Positions 51,537-61,629 of a stretch of 64,000 nucleotides of DNA are shown here, piece by piece; position 1 is the stretch's first letter; each line of letters opens with the position of its first letter. Below the pieces are notes generated by a model that ran no database searches, was not told the origin of the DNA, and saw only the letters and a list, made by a program, of their open reading frames with translations. The position numbers and the translations under genes are program-made. This DNA is from Hermatobates lingyangjiaoensis (Eukaryota > Arthropoda > Insecta > Hemiptera > Hermatobatidae): the NCBI GenBank assembly GCA_026182355.1, contig JAPFBL010000381.1, forward strand, positions 30,001-94,000, in the 5' to 3' direction.

Positions 51537-52941
51537 AACTGACTCATTTCAAGTTTTCTTTACGTTTCATACATTGGAGAAACCGAATCCACCCTTAGAA
51601 AAATTTCTGTCGGTTTGTCGGTTTGTCCGCAAAACTTTGTCACAGGTAAACTCAGCTACCATAAGACATATAGAGCTGAAACTTTTACAGTAGATTTGTG
51701 TAGGTCTAACTTAAAATATAGGCTATGAATTGATTGGAAATTCAACGTAGAAGTGAAGTTATGGACGTTTAACGCAAAAATGTTTGTCACAAGTAAACTC
51801 AGCCACCATAAGACATAGCGAGCTGAAACATTGACACTGGATTTGTGTGTGCCTAACTTAAAATATGGGCTCTAAATAGATTATTAATTCAGTACAGAAG
51901 CGAAGTTATGGGCTTTTAGCTGTATTTTCCTAACTTCACAGACAAGTTTGTTTTGAAAATACACAGGTGTGGCAAGTAGGTATTGTTAGTTGATTTTAAT
52001 TTCAATTGAGCATATGAATATATTGCGTATTTGACATCATTGAAATGGTGTTTCACAGAGTTAAGGATGTACTATCTATTGAGAATAAATGTTTTGTAAA
52101 CGAGCAATTCTCAACTCTTAATATGAACAGGGAGGAAAAATCAACAAACAAGTTCTTACGCTATATGAAGCCGAGAAAAGAACTTACAAGTCAGTAAAGA
52201 GATTGGATTAGTGACGAAGAAGCAGTTCATTATCTAATTGAATTTCTTGACTCTGAATTTATTTCTCCTGGACTGCCTGCTCATGAGTAAAAACTTAAAG
52301 TAGAGCACCAATCATGCTACAATTTAGTAGCAGTAAGAAATTAAACAGTAGTCGGGTAAATGTTACGAAACATGAGTGCCCCAAAACTGCGCAACGGGAC
52401 ACGACTCTGAGTTCGTGCTCTACACAGATATGCCATAGAGGCGGACTTAATGACTGGATGTGGTATTGGGGAGTCTGTGTGTTATACTTCACATACCATT
52501 GATTCCGAGCCACTGTCTGTTTACGTTGAAATGATTGCAAAGTCCGGTCAGAGTCTATTTCGCAATGACGTTAACTAAGTCGCAAAGGGAGACTTCATCT
52601 AACGCAGGAATACAAGGTAGCAAAACCAAGTTTTTCTCACATGGTCAAATGTAGTTTACATGCTCAACGGTCAGAGGTTTCAACTCTTTCTTCTACCATG
52701 AACCTGAAGGACAGACAGCTAATGTAGTGTATAAGCTGGAGGCATTTGTTTAACAATTAAGTTGTTTAACATGTAGTAATAATGGTATTTGCTACTATTC
52801 TATAATTTCTAATGACATTTTGAAATACCAAAAATGACGGAACTTCTGATTCCTCCGTGGTATAGCCGAAAGGCAATAGGCACACGGCAATAAACCAAAA
52901 CAGGAACTTCTGATTCCGTCAAAGACGGGTACGTTTGCTAT
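51537..52941 (+). mobile_element. Helitron-like element, long copy
   Basis: Shares the 5' part (CTCATTTCAAGTTTTCTTTA) and 3' part (ATTCTATAATTTCTAATGAC; GATTCCGTCAAAGACGGGTA) with the short copy at 53346-53673. The 3' end has a hairpin CCGTC-AAA-GACGG about 10 bases before CTA(T), as Helitrons end in a hairpin then CTRR. The middle (52040-52770) has worn frames such as DSEPLSVYVEMIAKSGQSLF with no domain I can name. Confidence 0.65.
52854..52902. mobile_element. 49-bp insert with a perfect 15-bp target duplication
   Basis: GGAACTTCTGATTCC lies exactly on both sides (52839-52853 and 52903-52917), and the short Helitron-like copy lacks the insert. The insert ends in an A-rich AATAAACCAAAACA, suggesting retroposition of a small RNA fragment. 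Confidence 0.75.
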
Positions 52942-52974
52942 GTATTATATATAACTGTCAACTTTTTTTTAATT

Positions 52975-53345
52975 TAATATTTGCTTAATAAATACACTGG
53001 TAATAATGTAAGGTATGGGACCAGAGTAGCCCAGTGGCTTGCGTGATCGCCGATGACAGTAGTGCAAATGTATTATAAATAAATGTAACAAACAAATATT
53101 TTTTTGAATTTAAAATGTGGATAATATAAAAGATGGTAATAAAGTAAAGGGATCTAGCCAGGGTTGCCAGTAGCTTGCTTGCTCGCCGATGACAGTAGTG
53201 CAAATATATTATAAATAAACACAACAAAGATATTTTTTTTTAATTTAATATTTGCGTAATATAAACACTGGTAATAAAGTAAGGTATGGAACCAGAGTAG
53301 CCCAGTGGCTTGCGTGCTAGCTTTTGACTGGGAGCACGTTAATTA
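52975..53345. repeat. Tandem repeat, about 135-bp unit
   Basis: GGTAATAA[A/T]GTAAGG starts units at 52999, 53135 and 53270. Each has CCAGTGGCTTGCGTG or a variant, a tRNA A-box-like sequence, and GATGACAGTAGTGCAAAT with TTATAAATAAA. Likely a partially tandemised SINE piece. Confidence 0.8.
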
Positions 53346-53673
53346 GAACTAACTCATTTCAAGTTTTCTTTACGTTTCATACTTCAGAGTAGCCACATGT
53401 ACCCTTAGAATAATTTCTGTCTGTCGGTTTGTCCACAAAATATTGCTACCATAAGACATATAAAGCTGAAACATTGATTGTAGATTTGTGTATGTCTAAC
53501 TTAAAATCTAATCTTTGTATACAGAGGCTTTTTTTTAGCACTGTACTAATAATGGTATTTTCTACTATTCTATAACTTCTAATTGTAGTATTAGTATAAT
53601 ACTATAATTGATATTTTGGAATACCAAGTATAATAGAATTTTTGATTCCGTCAAAGACGGGTACGTTTGCTAG
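53346..53673 (+). mobile_element. Helitron-like element, short copy
   Basis: Internal deletion derivative of the element at 51537. It ends with hairpin CCGTC-AAA-GACGG, TACGTTTG and CTAG, followed by T, the expected Helitron 3' context. Confidence 0.7.
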
Positions 53674-53955
53674 TATATAAATAATTTTAAAAAATGGGTG
53701 ATTTCTGTAAATATAACGATGGTAAATGAAACATATAATATATTGTACTTAATTTAAGAAAAAAAAATGGAAATATTCTTTTGAACTAGGATTTTAAAAA
53801 AAAAAAATTTTCTTAAATTTAAAATAATTTTTTTTTTGTAAAAATAGAAAAATAGCATTAAAAAAAGATGAATCAGTTATAAAAGTTGTTTTCTACCAAT
53901 ATTTCGTAAAAATTTTTTTATTTATACAAAAAGACTTCAAAATAGTGCAAAAAGG

Positions 53956-53959
<4 letters not shown>
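53674..53959. other. AT-rich DNA, nothing recognised
   Basis: Runs of A and T up to a 50-base (TA)n tract at 53960-54012. Confidence 0.5.
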
Positions 53960-54010
<51 letters not shown>

Positions 54011-54015
<5 letters not shown>

Positions 54016-54185
54016 CAAACCACAATAAGAAATGGGAAAACAAGACTAAGATCTTTCAACCGTAACAAGCGGTCTTCGTCAGAGTCAAAAACCCAACTCA
54101 GTTGGGTTGAAAGATCTTAGTCTTGTTTTCCCATTTCTTATTGTGGTTTGATCATTGATTGTTGTTTCACGTGTTTATGTGAAAT

Positions 54186-54190
<5 letters not shown>
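54011..54190. mobile_element. Family A palindrome, right core deleted
   Basis: Left arm complete; the right arm restarts at GTTGAAAGATCTTAG straight after CAGTTGG. (TA)n on both sides. Confidence 0.9.
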
Positions 54191-54229
<39 letters not shown>

Positions 54230-54232
54230 ATA

Positions 54233-54784
54233 CAGTGGTACCTCGGTTGTCAACCATAATTCGTTCGAGTTTGTTGGTCAAAAACCGATTTGTTCAAGAA
54301 CTGAAATATTTTTTCCCATATGAAACAATGGTAAGTATTTTAATCCGTTTTACCTAAAGTAAAATACCTAACATATTAAGAAAACGTGTATCTAAACAAC
54401 ATTAAAGACCTAAGTGTGTACATAATATAGAATAAACATAAAACATTTTGTATCATTTACATACCTTTTGAACAGCGGTGTGATTGCATACAGGGTGACG
54501 CTGCGTACGTTTCAGCTACACTCGGCTATTTTCGGTTCCCAGCCCAAGTGTTCGAACACTGAAATCTGTTCGAATTCGGAAGCATTTTTAACTCGAATTT
54601 TTTAAAAAATAATCGAAATTTTAAAATATAAAAATATATATAAAATAAAAGCTAAAAAGATAAAACAACAAAGAAAAAAAAACATACAATTTAACAAAAA
54701 GGAAACAAAAAAAAAACTAGGTACCAAATGGAACCAAACCGAATTGTTTGAATAGTAAGGACGTTTAAAACCGAGGTACCCTTA
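54233..54784. mobile_element. pogo-like MITE, different subfamily, with a nested PLE piece
   Basis: CAGTGGTACCTCGGTTGTCA at the left and, in reverse, a worn AAGGGTACCTCGGTTTTAAA at the right, with TA on both sides. 54620-54735 matches 50990-51070 (family R: AAAGATAAAACAACAAAG, AACTAGGTACCAAATGGA), so a PLE fragment was inserted near its right end. Confidence 0.75.
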
Positions 54785-55243
54785 TATATATATTTTTTTT
54801 TTTTGCGTCTTAGACTAAAATCTATATTTTGCGTTTGATTAAAAAGAAAAAACACCTATCAAAACCTTAGATTTGATCAATGACGGCCTATTACGGTGAT
54901 TCTGCTGCTAGTCGCTCGAATATGTTTCAGTGGTAGAAATTGTTCCAGGAGGGCAGAGGCCTCGTGGAAGAAACGGACGACTGTGGGATGTGGTTCACGG
55001 CGTTTTTCATTCAGGTCGACGATTATCTCTTCAAAAAGAATTGAAATACTTTTTGGCCTTCGTATATTCAATAGGAAAAATATTCATGCTTCTCAATTTA
55101 GTACAGCACCAGTAAAAAGAGGAGAAGGATTACAGTTTTTTTTTTTTTTTTTTGGTGTGATGTGGTGTCGAGGGACCCGCCTCCGCGAGGTCCACCTTGG
55201 GCGCATCCATGGCTCATCGCAGCCCTTCTAATATACAATATAG
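54785..55243. other. Mixed sequence with dispersed repeat at 55160
   Basis: 55160-55225 contains GCCTCCGCGAGGTCCACCTT with CATCCATGG, related to 40575. A T-run of about 22 bases precedes it. No gene recognised. Confidence 0.4.
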
Positions 55244-55862
55244 CAGGGGTGTCCAATATGTCGATCGCGAGGCCAATAGTGGTAGATCGCAAACAAGGGT
55301 TGAAAAAAAAAAGTTCCAGGGTCACAGTCAGTCCTTATTTTTAATTATTATTATTATTATTATTATACATTGTCAATGTATTGTTATTATTATTATGATC
55401 CGGAGTTCTGGGGCATGTAATATGGTAGATGGCCTAGTCAGAACGATATTGATTACGAAAAAGCGATACTTGGAAGATCTAGAAGGATAATAAAGCAAGT
55501 ATGCCTCACCTAAGGTAAGCTACGACCAAGCCTGAAGTAATGTGGAAAACAGTTCCAGGCTAGGTCCTAGGTGAAAAAGGGGGTGTTTTAGTTGATAGTC
55601 TGGTTCATACTGGGAGCCCAGCACTATGTGCGTAAAAATGCATTTCACCTCCTTACCCAAAAAAAAATTAATAATATTATTATTTGGTAATTACAAAAAC
55701 ATGATCAGAGCTTATTTTGTAGCAATATTGGCTCAAGTGGTAATGTAAGGTAAGAATCTTCAATAAATTTAAAAATTACATTCGCTTTTATGGGTCGGTA
55801 GATCATTTTGACTTGGTCATTTTATAAGTAGCTCCCATACTGAAAAAGTGTGAGCACCCCTG
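55244..55862. mobile_element. hAT-like non-autonomous element
   Basis: CAATATAG flanks it exactly at 55236-55243 and 55863-55870. Its ends and inner flanks match 25245-25707 in reverse orientation, but the centre differs and is longer (55400-55660). Confidence 0.9.
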
Positions 55863-55870
55863 CAATATAG

Positions 55871-56230
55871 AATAGAATAATATTTGTATTTAAAGTATAA
55901 ACTTTATACAAAGGAGTATTTCATTGCTTCATAGTTTAAAATTCACATGATAGTATTTTTAAGCCATAATATAATCAATAATAACGAAATACATAAAAAC
56001 AGAACAAATAAAATATGAAATATCAGTATATTTGAACCTTTCTTAAAAGCTTTTTTCTTTCTTTTCTTTTCTCCTTTTTATTATTCATTTAAAATAAAAG
56101 CCCTAATTTATAAAATATTTAAAAAAAAAGGGAAATATATTTGCAGCTTGTCTTTTATGTATAATTCCTAGGAGAGAGACAAGGTTGGTTATATCCGATC
56201 ACTCTTTATTGAAAAAGCTGTGGGGTAAGA
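55871..56230. other. AT-rich DNA, nothing recognised
   Basis: No supported feature. Confidence 0.4.
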
Positions 56231-56234
56231 AGGC

Positions 56235-56735
56235 TTCCCGTCCTAACCAAGGGACGAAGTACTCAGATTTATTCACCTCTCATCTGAATAAACTGAGGGC
56301 CAGGTGGGTATTGAACCCCGGACCTAAGAGTTCAGAGGTGAGCACGCTAACCACTGAGCTAACCCGGAGCCAAACTGTCAAATCTAAGAAAACAAGCATA
56401 TTTCTGCTCTATGTATCTAAATATGACATACATTTTTATGTTTGTAATAAACATGTTTTGTTTTCTTTTTTAGATGTTTCCGGATCACGAACCAGACAAA
56501 ATCAAACTTAATGAAAATTCTTCAATTTTCCTTTTAAATAAACTTTTTTTTAATATATTGTTTAATTATGGTTTTGCCTTTTATCTCCAAATAGTTTTTT
56601 TCTTCAATTTGAAAAATTGTAGTATATTAACTACAATAGATTGTAATATAATTTTGAAAATGTTATAGCTTCTAGACAACTGATTTTTAAAGTTTCTTGA
56701 GGATTTTTGGTCTAACGCAGTGTTTCCCAAAGTGG
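56235..56735. repeat. Segment repeated at 22360-22870, with SINE
   Basis: Begins with a minus-strand SINE head (mirror of CAGTGGTTAGCGTGCTCACC with a B-box-like region GGGTTCAATACCC) and continues through GTGTTTCCGGATCACGAACC to CAGTGTTTCCCAAAGTGGG, where a complete hAT element starts. Confidence 0.85.
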
Positions 56736-57525
56736 GCGGTGCTTTGATATCTTGGGGCGGTAATGCAAAAAGGAGCGGGGATTCTATTTCCATAAATTGA
56801 AAATGTTCATGCAATATAATTTCTAAATTGTGCAAGCTCCCTTCTATGTTTCGAACGATACCATACACAAAGATATTAAAATTCCCTTCATCCACCAAGA
56901 AATCCAATCCCGATACCGCAAATTCCATGAATCTTTACCCACCACTATAAATCCTTTCATTCACGAATTATCATCTCTCCAGATTCCTAGCAACCCTATT
57001 AGAAGGCTGAAAAGATGTTGGCCCCGAGACCTACTCTGAAATGTTAACTGTCAAGACTAGTTGCAAGTGATCCTAACAGTCTATATGGAGTACTACCAAT
57101 GGGTGGTTTCTCCACTCTTTATTCCACCTTTATGTAGCATGTATCACTATTACTTATTACCCCGATAAGGGTAGTTGTAATACAAAAACAAATAAAAAAA
57201 AAAAATTTAGTGAAAACACGACATGTAAACTTCTAGGAAACAGTTTCTTAACATTATTTGTTTTGATAATTCATTTTTATGTTAAAAGTATATTCTCACC
57301 TAAATTTCTTTTATTGTGTATTAATTCTTTTGCATAAATATGCTATGAAACAATACATCTATTGGATTCTAAATAAATATTCGATTAGTAATTATTTTAA
57401 TTTAATTATTAAAATGTTACTCATTTGGTTATTTAGTCTAGGAATCTGATTATTATTCAAGGGTGTTGAGTTATAGGTTTATGGACCCAAGGGGGCGGTC
57501 ACTCGAAAAAGTTTGGGAAACACTG
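56718..57525. mobile_element. hAT-like element carrying a LINE tail
   Basis: Ends CAGTGTTTCCCAAAGTGGGC and, in reverse, CAGTGTTTCCCAAACTTTTT. Flanks GTCTAACG (56710-56717) and GTCTAAAC (57526-57533) agree in six of eight bases. A jockey-like tail is inserted at 56820-57205. Confidence 0.82.
56820..57205 (+). pseudogene. jockey-like LINE ORF2 end and 3' tail
   Basis: The plus frame reads VQAPFYVSNDTIHKDIKIPF, IHQEIQSRYRKFHESLPTT and RRLKRCWPRDLL then a stop near 57039. APxYVxNxTIHxDxxIP and LKRxWPxDL are the conserved C-terminus of jockey-clade reverse transcriptases. It ends in an A-run (57190-57200). 5'-truncated, as LINE copies usually are. Confidence 0.85.
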
Positions 57526-57539
57526 GTCTAAACAAATTA

Positions 57540-57605
57540 TACTCCTGTTTATACACCGAAGTTTTGCTAAAAAATTGTTTAGTATTTTCAAATCTAAAAA
57601 CAATT
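57540..57605 (-). mobile_element. Single arm of family K
   Basis: ACTCCTGTTTATACACCGAAG with TGTTTAGTATTTTCAAATC matches 45880-45930, diverged. Confidence 0.65.
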
Positions 57606-57699
57606 TATTAACGATACAATTAGTGAAAACAAATACATGCACGAAATATCAACCAACTCATCCACTGACTATCTGACTACTTTTCCAACTGATGACTAA

Positions 57700-58000
57700 A
57701 AACTTTGAAAACCATTACCTCAACAAGACCACATGACCGCGAATACGACATCATTACTGTACAGACGTTACGAACAAGGCGTGTATCCAGATTGTTCAAA
57801 ATAAGTGTGCCCGCCTTATAGCCAGGGCTCCTTGGTACGACCGTAATGTTGATATTCACCATGATTTGAAAATGTAATCCATAGATAGCTACATCACTCG
57901 ACTTACTACCAATGAAGACAAGAAACTATCTACTCATCCAAATTTCCTTGTACAAACTCTAAATCCTGTCACCAACCTTCCTCAACCTCACTGAACAATT
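57700..58000 (+). pseudogene. jockey-like LINE ORF2 end, second copy
   Basis: IQIVQNKCARLIARAPWYDR then NVDIHHDLKM, a stop, then SIDSYITRLTTNEDKKLSTH and PNFLVQTLNPVTNLPQPH. Same conserved C-terminal region as at 56.8 kb but a different lineage; one in-frame stop. Confidence 0.75.
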
Positions 58001-58139
58001 ACTTCATCCAGTGACTATCTGACCACCTTTCCAGCTCATGACTAAAAGCATTGAAAACTATGACTAACAAGGCCACATGACCGCGAATGCGACATCATTA
58101 CTGTACAAACTAACTTAATATCCGACATGAATTACTGAC

Positions 58140-58260
58140 AGTCCAAGTTATAGTAGCACAGTAATCAAGCAGTAGAAGGCCTCTGGTCTGGAACTGCTAG
58201 TTACGACGTGCACTATAGTGCGCGGATATATTCGTTGGTCGTTGATCAACCAATAGGAAA
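58140..58260. repeat. Segment shared with 63375-63450
   Basis: GCAGTAGAAGGCCTCTGGTC and about 60 following bases through TTCGTTGGTCGTTG occur in both places with one or two differences. At 63.4 kb it sits inside a PLE tail. Confidence 0.8.
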
Positions 58261-58352
58261 ACAAATAGCAAAATAAAACACCAAATAAAGTAAAACTAAA
58301 GCCATAAAATAGCCAGTGATATTGTTTTTTTTTTCTTGAAGTAAAGAAGAAT

Positions 58353-58562
58353 AAAGTGTCAGAGATCGTTCCACCACCATCACCTCCACCCACATCCATG
58401 CTTGACTTCTTCTACAAACTACAAGGAGAAGACAACCCATTTAGTAGCAGAGATGACCAATCTCCTTGGCTTATCTAGGGCACAGCTAATCCTGAATTGC
58501 AGCAAAGTGATATTGATGAAAAATCATCGGAGTTAAAAGGAGGTCGTTTCACCAATAAATAA
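58353..58562 (+). pseudogene. Coding-like segment with one in-frame stop
   Basis: Reads KVSEIVPPPSPPPTSMLDFF, YKLQGEDNPFSSRDDQSPWL then I, a stop, GTANPELQQSDIDEKSSELK and GGRFTNK with a terminal stop. Composition and codon pattern look protein-like, unlike the neighbourhood. I do not recognise it. It could be a decayed transposase N-terminus, a retrocopy or an exon with an error. Confidence 0.35.
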
Positions 58563-58625
58563 TTAGTTTCAACAATAGGAAAAATGCTCTGATGCCTTTC
58601 AATTTATATCATCAGAGAGCAGACA
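58557..58625 (-). mobile_element. Single arm of family R
   Basis: ATGCTCTGATGCCTTTCAAT with ATCATCAGAGAGC mirrors the family R core. It directly follows the coding-like segment. Confidence 0.75.
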
Positions 58626-58643
58626 AAGTAAATCTGAGAAGTT

Positions 58644-58676
<33 letters not shown>

Positions 58677-58689
58677 CTTTTTTTCGTTG

Positions 58690-59005
58690 GAAATACGATC
58701 CAAAACGGACAAATGTAGTTCAATATAAACAAAGAAACATAAGAGAAATCAAAAGAACACACTTACAGTCTCTAATTTTCGGTTTGAACCGTCTTCAGGA
58801 GAGATAAGAGAGGGAAACCAAGCGCACTGGTTCAGAGACGGTTCGAGACCCAACGTCAATTAAAAACGTCTCCAACCGTCTCTGAACCAGTGCGCTTGGT
58901 TTCCCTCTCTTATCTCTCCTGAAGACGGTTCAAACCGAAAATTAGAGACTGTAAGTGTGTTCTTTTGATTTCTCTATGTTTCTTTGTCTATATTGAACTA
59001 TATAT
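58690..59005. mobile_element. Family D palindrome
   Basis: Arms extend to CGTTGGAAATACGATCC at the outer left. The centre has GACCCAACGTCAATTAAAAACG. Cores TCTCCTGAAGACGGTT...AACCGAAAATTAGAGA on the right. Confidence 0.9.
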
Positions 59006-59007
59006 AT

Positions 59008-59182
59008 ATCAGCTCAAAAACGAAGATAAGGAACACACAGAGAAAGAGACACACTTACGAACTCGAATTTTCGGATGATCCGTCTTCAGCAGAAAATTTG
59101 AGTTCCTAAGTGTGATGCTTTTCTTCGTTTTTGAGCTGATTTGCGTCCAGTTTGGATCGTTTTTTCGAATTTTGAGTGAAAT
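59008..59182. mobile_element. Family O palindrome, mostly deleted
   Basis: The left arm keeps its mirror core (CGAATTTTCGGATGATCC, GTCTTCAGCAG); the right arm restarts at AAAATTTGAGTTCC and has the outer end GAGCTGATTTGCGTCCAG. Confidence 0.8.
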
Positions 59183-59194
59183 ATATATATATAC

Positions 59195-59525
59195 ACAACA
59201 GATTCAATAATATATCGACCGCTTGATAGAACAGGTGTGTTATCTTATCTAATCGGGATTCGGTCAAATTTCCTAGGTTCAAAAATCAAACTCTCATTGC
59301 CAACGTTTCGGTTTTATTTTAAAACCTTTTTCATAGGCAGAAGTAAGAATTTCTTTAAACTAAGAAAATGAATTTTACATTATTTAAAGGAATAACAATC
59401 TTAACCGGACAAAACTTTTGATTGAGAGTGAAAAAAATTGCCCGGACAAAACTGGCTGGGCAATGAGAGTTTGACTTTTGAACCTAGAAAATTTGACCGA
59501 ATCCCGATTAGATAACACACCTACT
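59195..59525. mobile_element. Family B palindrome, central deletion
   Basis: The left arm is complete with the TAACCGGACAAAA centre; the right arm resumes only at GGCAATGAGAGTTTGAC. Confidence 0.85.
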
Positions 59526-59559
59526 ATATATATACATATATATATTCATTTTCGTTCTT

Positions 59560-59965
59560 TTTTTATTTATTTTTCAAGTTTTCTGAACTTGGTTTTCAAC
59601 ACTTCAGGAAAATTGAACACTAACTCTCCGAAAGATGTATTCTTGAATTCCATAATGGTAATCCAATAATATGTTATAAATCAACAACAAAACTACACAA
59701 TACATTATTGTACACAATAAATTTATTGTGTAGTTTTTTTTTGTTGTTGTTAGATTTATAGCATATAATTGGATTACCCTTATGGAATTCAAGAATAAAT
59801 CATTCGGAGAGTGTGTTCAATTTACCTGAAGTGTTGAAAACCAAGTTCAGAAAACTTGAGAAATTAAATAGAAAACGAAAGAAAATGAAAATTGGAATAC
59901 TTTTTAATAGAACATCTCTAAATGAAGGTCTGCTCCCAAAATATACTAATATATATATATATGAT
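59560..59965 (+). pseudogene. PLE ORF start fragments, inverted pair, ending in (TA)n
   Basis: Two arms (59565-59700 and 59730-59870) mirror each other. The right one continues as worn coding sequence of the type LPEVLKTKFRKLEKLNRKRK and ILFNRTSLNEGLLPKYTNIYI, then TA repeats, then a family A element at 59961 with only a few TA units between. Confidence 0.72.
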
Positions 59966-60641
59966 CAAACCACAATATGAAATGGGAAAACAAGACTAAG
60001 ATCTTTCAACCGTAACAAGCGGTCTTCGTCAGAGTCAAAAACATAACTGAAACACTAGATGCAGAAAACATCTGGTGAGGAGTTGAGAAGAGTGGGAGGG
60101 AAGAGTGGTATTTTAAAAGACTGAAAGCGCAGGAAAAGACTAATGACCAGAAAGGGATGTTTGGGGAAAGTAAAGAGACCGTTACTAATGATTCTAATAT
60201 TAAAACTTAAATGCTATAAACGTATGCTTATTCTTGCATGTAAACAATGAAAATCATCATATTGATTGGACAGGAGCTAAATTTATTACCTATGAAAAAT
60301 CAATGTTGTTAAGAAATATTATTGAATCGTCTCTAATTAAATTTAATAGATCTAATATTATAAACATTAGTAACGGTCTCTTCAAACTTGATACTTTCGC
60401 AATAGCCTCTTCTAAGAGGGTTGACAGCTAGCGGATAGTTTAGCTATTGCCTTTCTTACTGTGAAAAGACATTGGTCCTTTCCTGTGCTTTCACCCTTTT
60501 AAAATACCACTCTTCTCAACCCCTCACCAGATGTTTTCTGCATCTAGTGTTTCAGTTCGGTTTTTGACTCTGACGAAACCGCTTGTTACGGTTGAAAGAT
60601 CTTAGTCTTGTTTTCTCATTTCATATAGTGCTTTGATCATT
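59961..60641 (+). mobile_element. Family A palindrome retaining the PLE ORF end
   Basis: The left arm (59961-60060) and right arm (60540-60641) are the usual A ends. Between them, plus-strand coding sequence: HVNNENHHIDWTGAKFITYE, KSMLLRNIIESSLIKFNRS and NGLFKLDTF...AIASSKRVDS with a stop at about 60429. This is the C-terminal end of a GIY-YIG-bearing PLE protein. It is followed by the 3' untranslated region. Confidence 0.9.
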
Positions 60642-60667
60642 GATATATATATATATATATATATATA

Positions 60668-60790
60668 TGAATCGCCGCTCTGCCTTCCTGCGGGACTCTT
60701 CGTCTCCTGATGACGACGATCGTCGAAATATAGAAGTGAGTTATTCCTGTGTCTATCTGCATGCTATCTTCTTTTTAATTGCTTTTTTTT
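60668..60790 (+). mobile_element. Single arm of family P
   Basis: TCTCCTGATGACGACGATCGTC, GAA, ATATAGAAGTGAG is an uninterrupted core. (TA)n precedes it. Confidence 0.78.
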
Positions 60791-61265
60791 TTAAATATAT
60801 ACACGTATATACTTCATTTATGAACAGGATGAATACCCATGCATGCAGATTTTTCCGCCCAGTTAATCTTATCGTTCAACACCCTGTACATTACCATAAT
60901 TCCAGATACAGGAAAGTAAAAAAAAAAAAATAAATCTTCTCCAATATCAAAAAACAGCTCTTATTTGAATATATATTATATAAAAACTATTCACTAATCA
61001 TATAGATAAAAAAACAAAGGAAAAATATATTAAATATTTATAATAAGAAATAAATAAATGGAATGTACTTTTTTAAGTATCACAACTTTTTTTCATTTTT
61101 TTTTCTCTGGAATCAAATAAGTTTTTGTGGAATGAGGTTAACGTTTCGTAGAAATTAGTTAAGTCTTCTTCAGGGCAATCGCACTACAACAAAGTACAAT
61201 TTATTATTTAAAATTAATAATATACCATTAACAAAACATAAACAAAATTTTCATTTGATATATAT
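60791..61265. mobile_element. AT-rich DNA with a worn PLE core at 61140-61185
   Basis: On the minus strand GCCCTGAAGAAGACTTAACT, then TACGAAACGTTAACC near 61185-61145 resembles the other cores. The rest is AT-rich with no feature. Confidence 0.5.
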
Positions 61266-61267
61266 AT

Positions 61268-61430
61268 GCTCAAAATTTCACAGAAATACCAGAAATAACA
61301 ACAATGATCAAACTACAATATGAAATGGGGGTGAATTTGGGTTTTTGACTCTGACGAAGACCGATAGATACTGTTGAAAGATCTTGGTCTTTTCTTCCCA
61401 ATTCATATTGTGGTTCATCATTTATATATA
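61268..61430. mobile_element. Family A palindrome, highly diverged
   Basis: Only parts of both arms are recognisable (GATCAAACTACAATATGAAA; TTTGACTCTGACGAAGACC; GAAAGATCTTGGTC). Confidence 0.75.
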
Positions 61431-61437
61431 TATACTG

Positions 61438-61625
61438 TAACGTTGGGTTACTTGCCGTTGCGTCTACAACATGCTTGGTCTCCCTTTCTCTTTTCTCCTG
61501 AAGACGGATTACCCGAAAATTTGAGTCTGTAAGTGTGTTTCCTTACTCTGTGTGTTACTCTTCTTCAATTTTGAACTAGTATTGTGTCCAGTTTGGATCG
61601 TGTTTCGTTTTATTAAGTGTAGTAT
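61438..61625 (+). mobile_element. Single arm of family O
   Basis: TTCTCCTGAAGACGGATTACCC, GAA, AATTTGAGTC is the core. Ends TTTTATTAAGTGTAGTATA in (TA)n. Confidence 0.82.
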
Positions 61626-61629
61626 ATAT

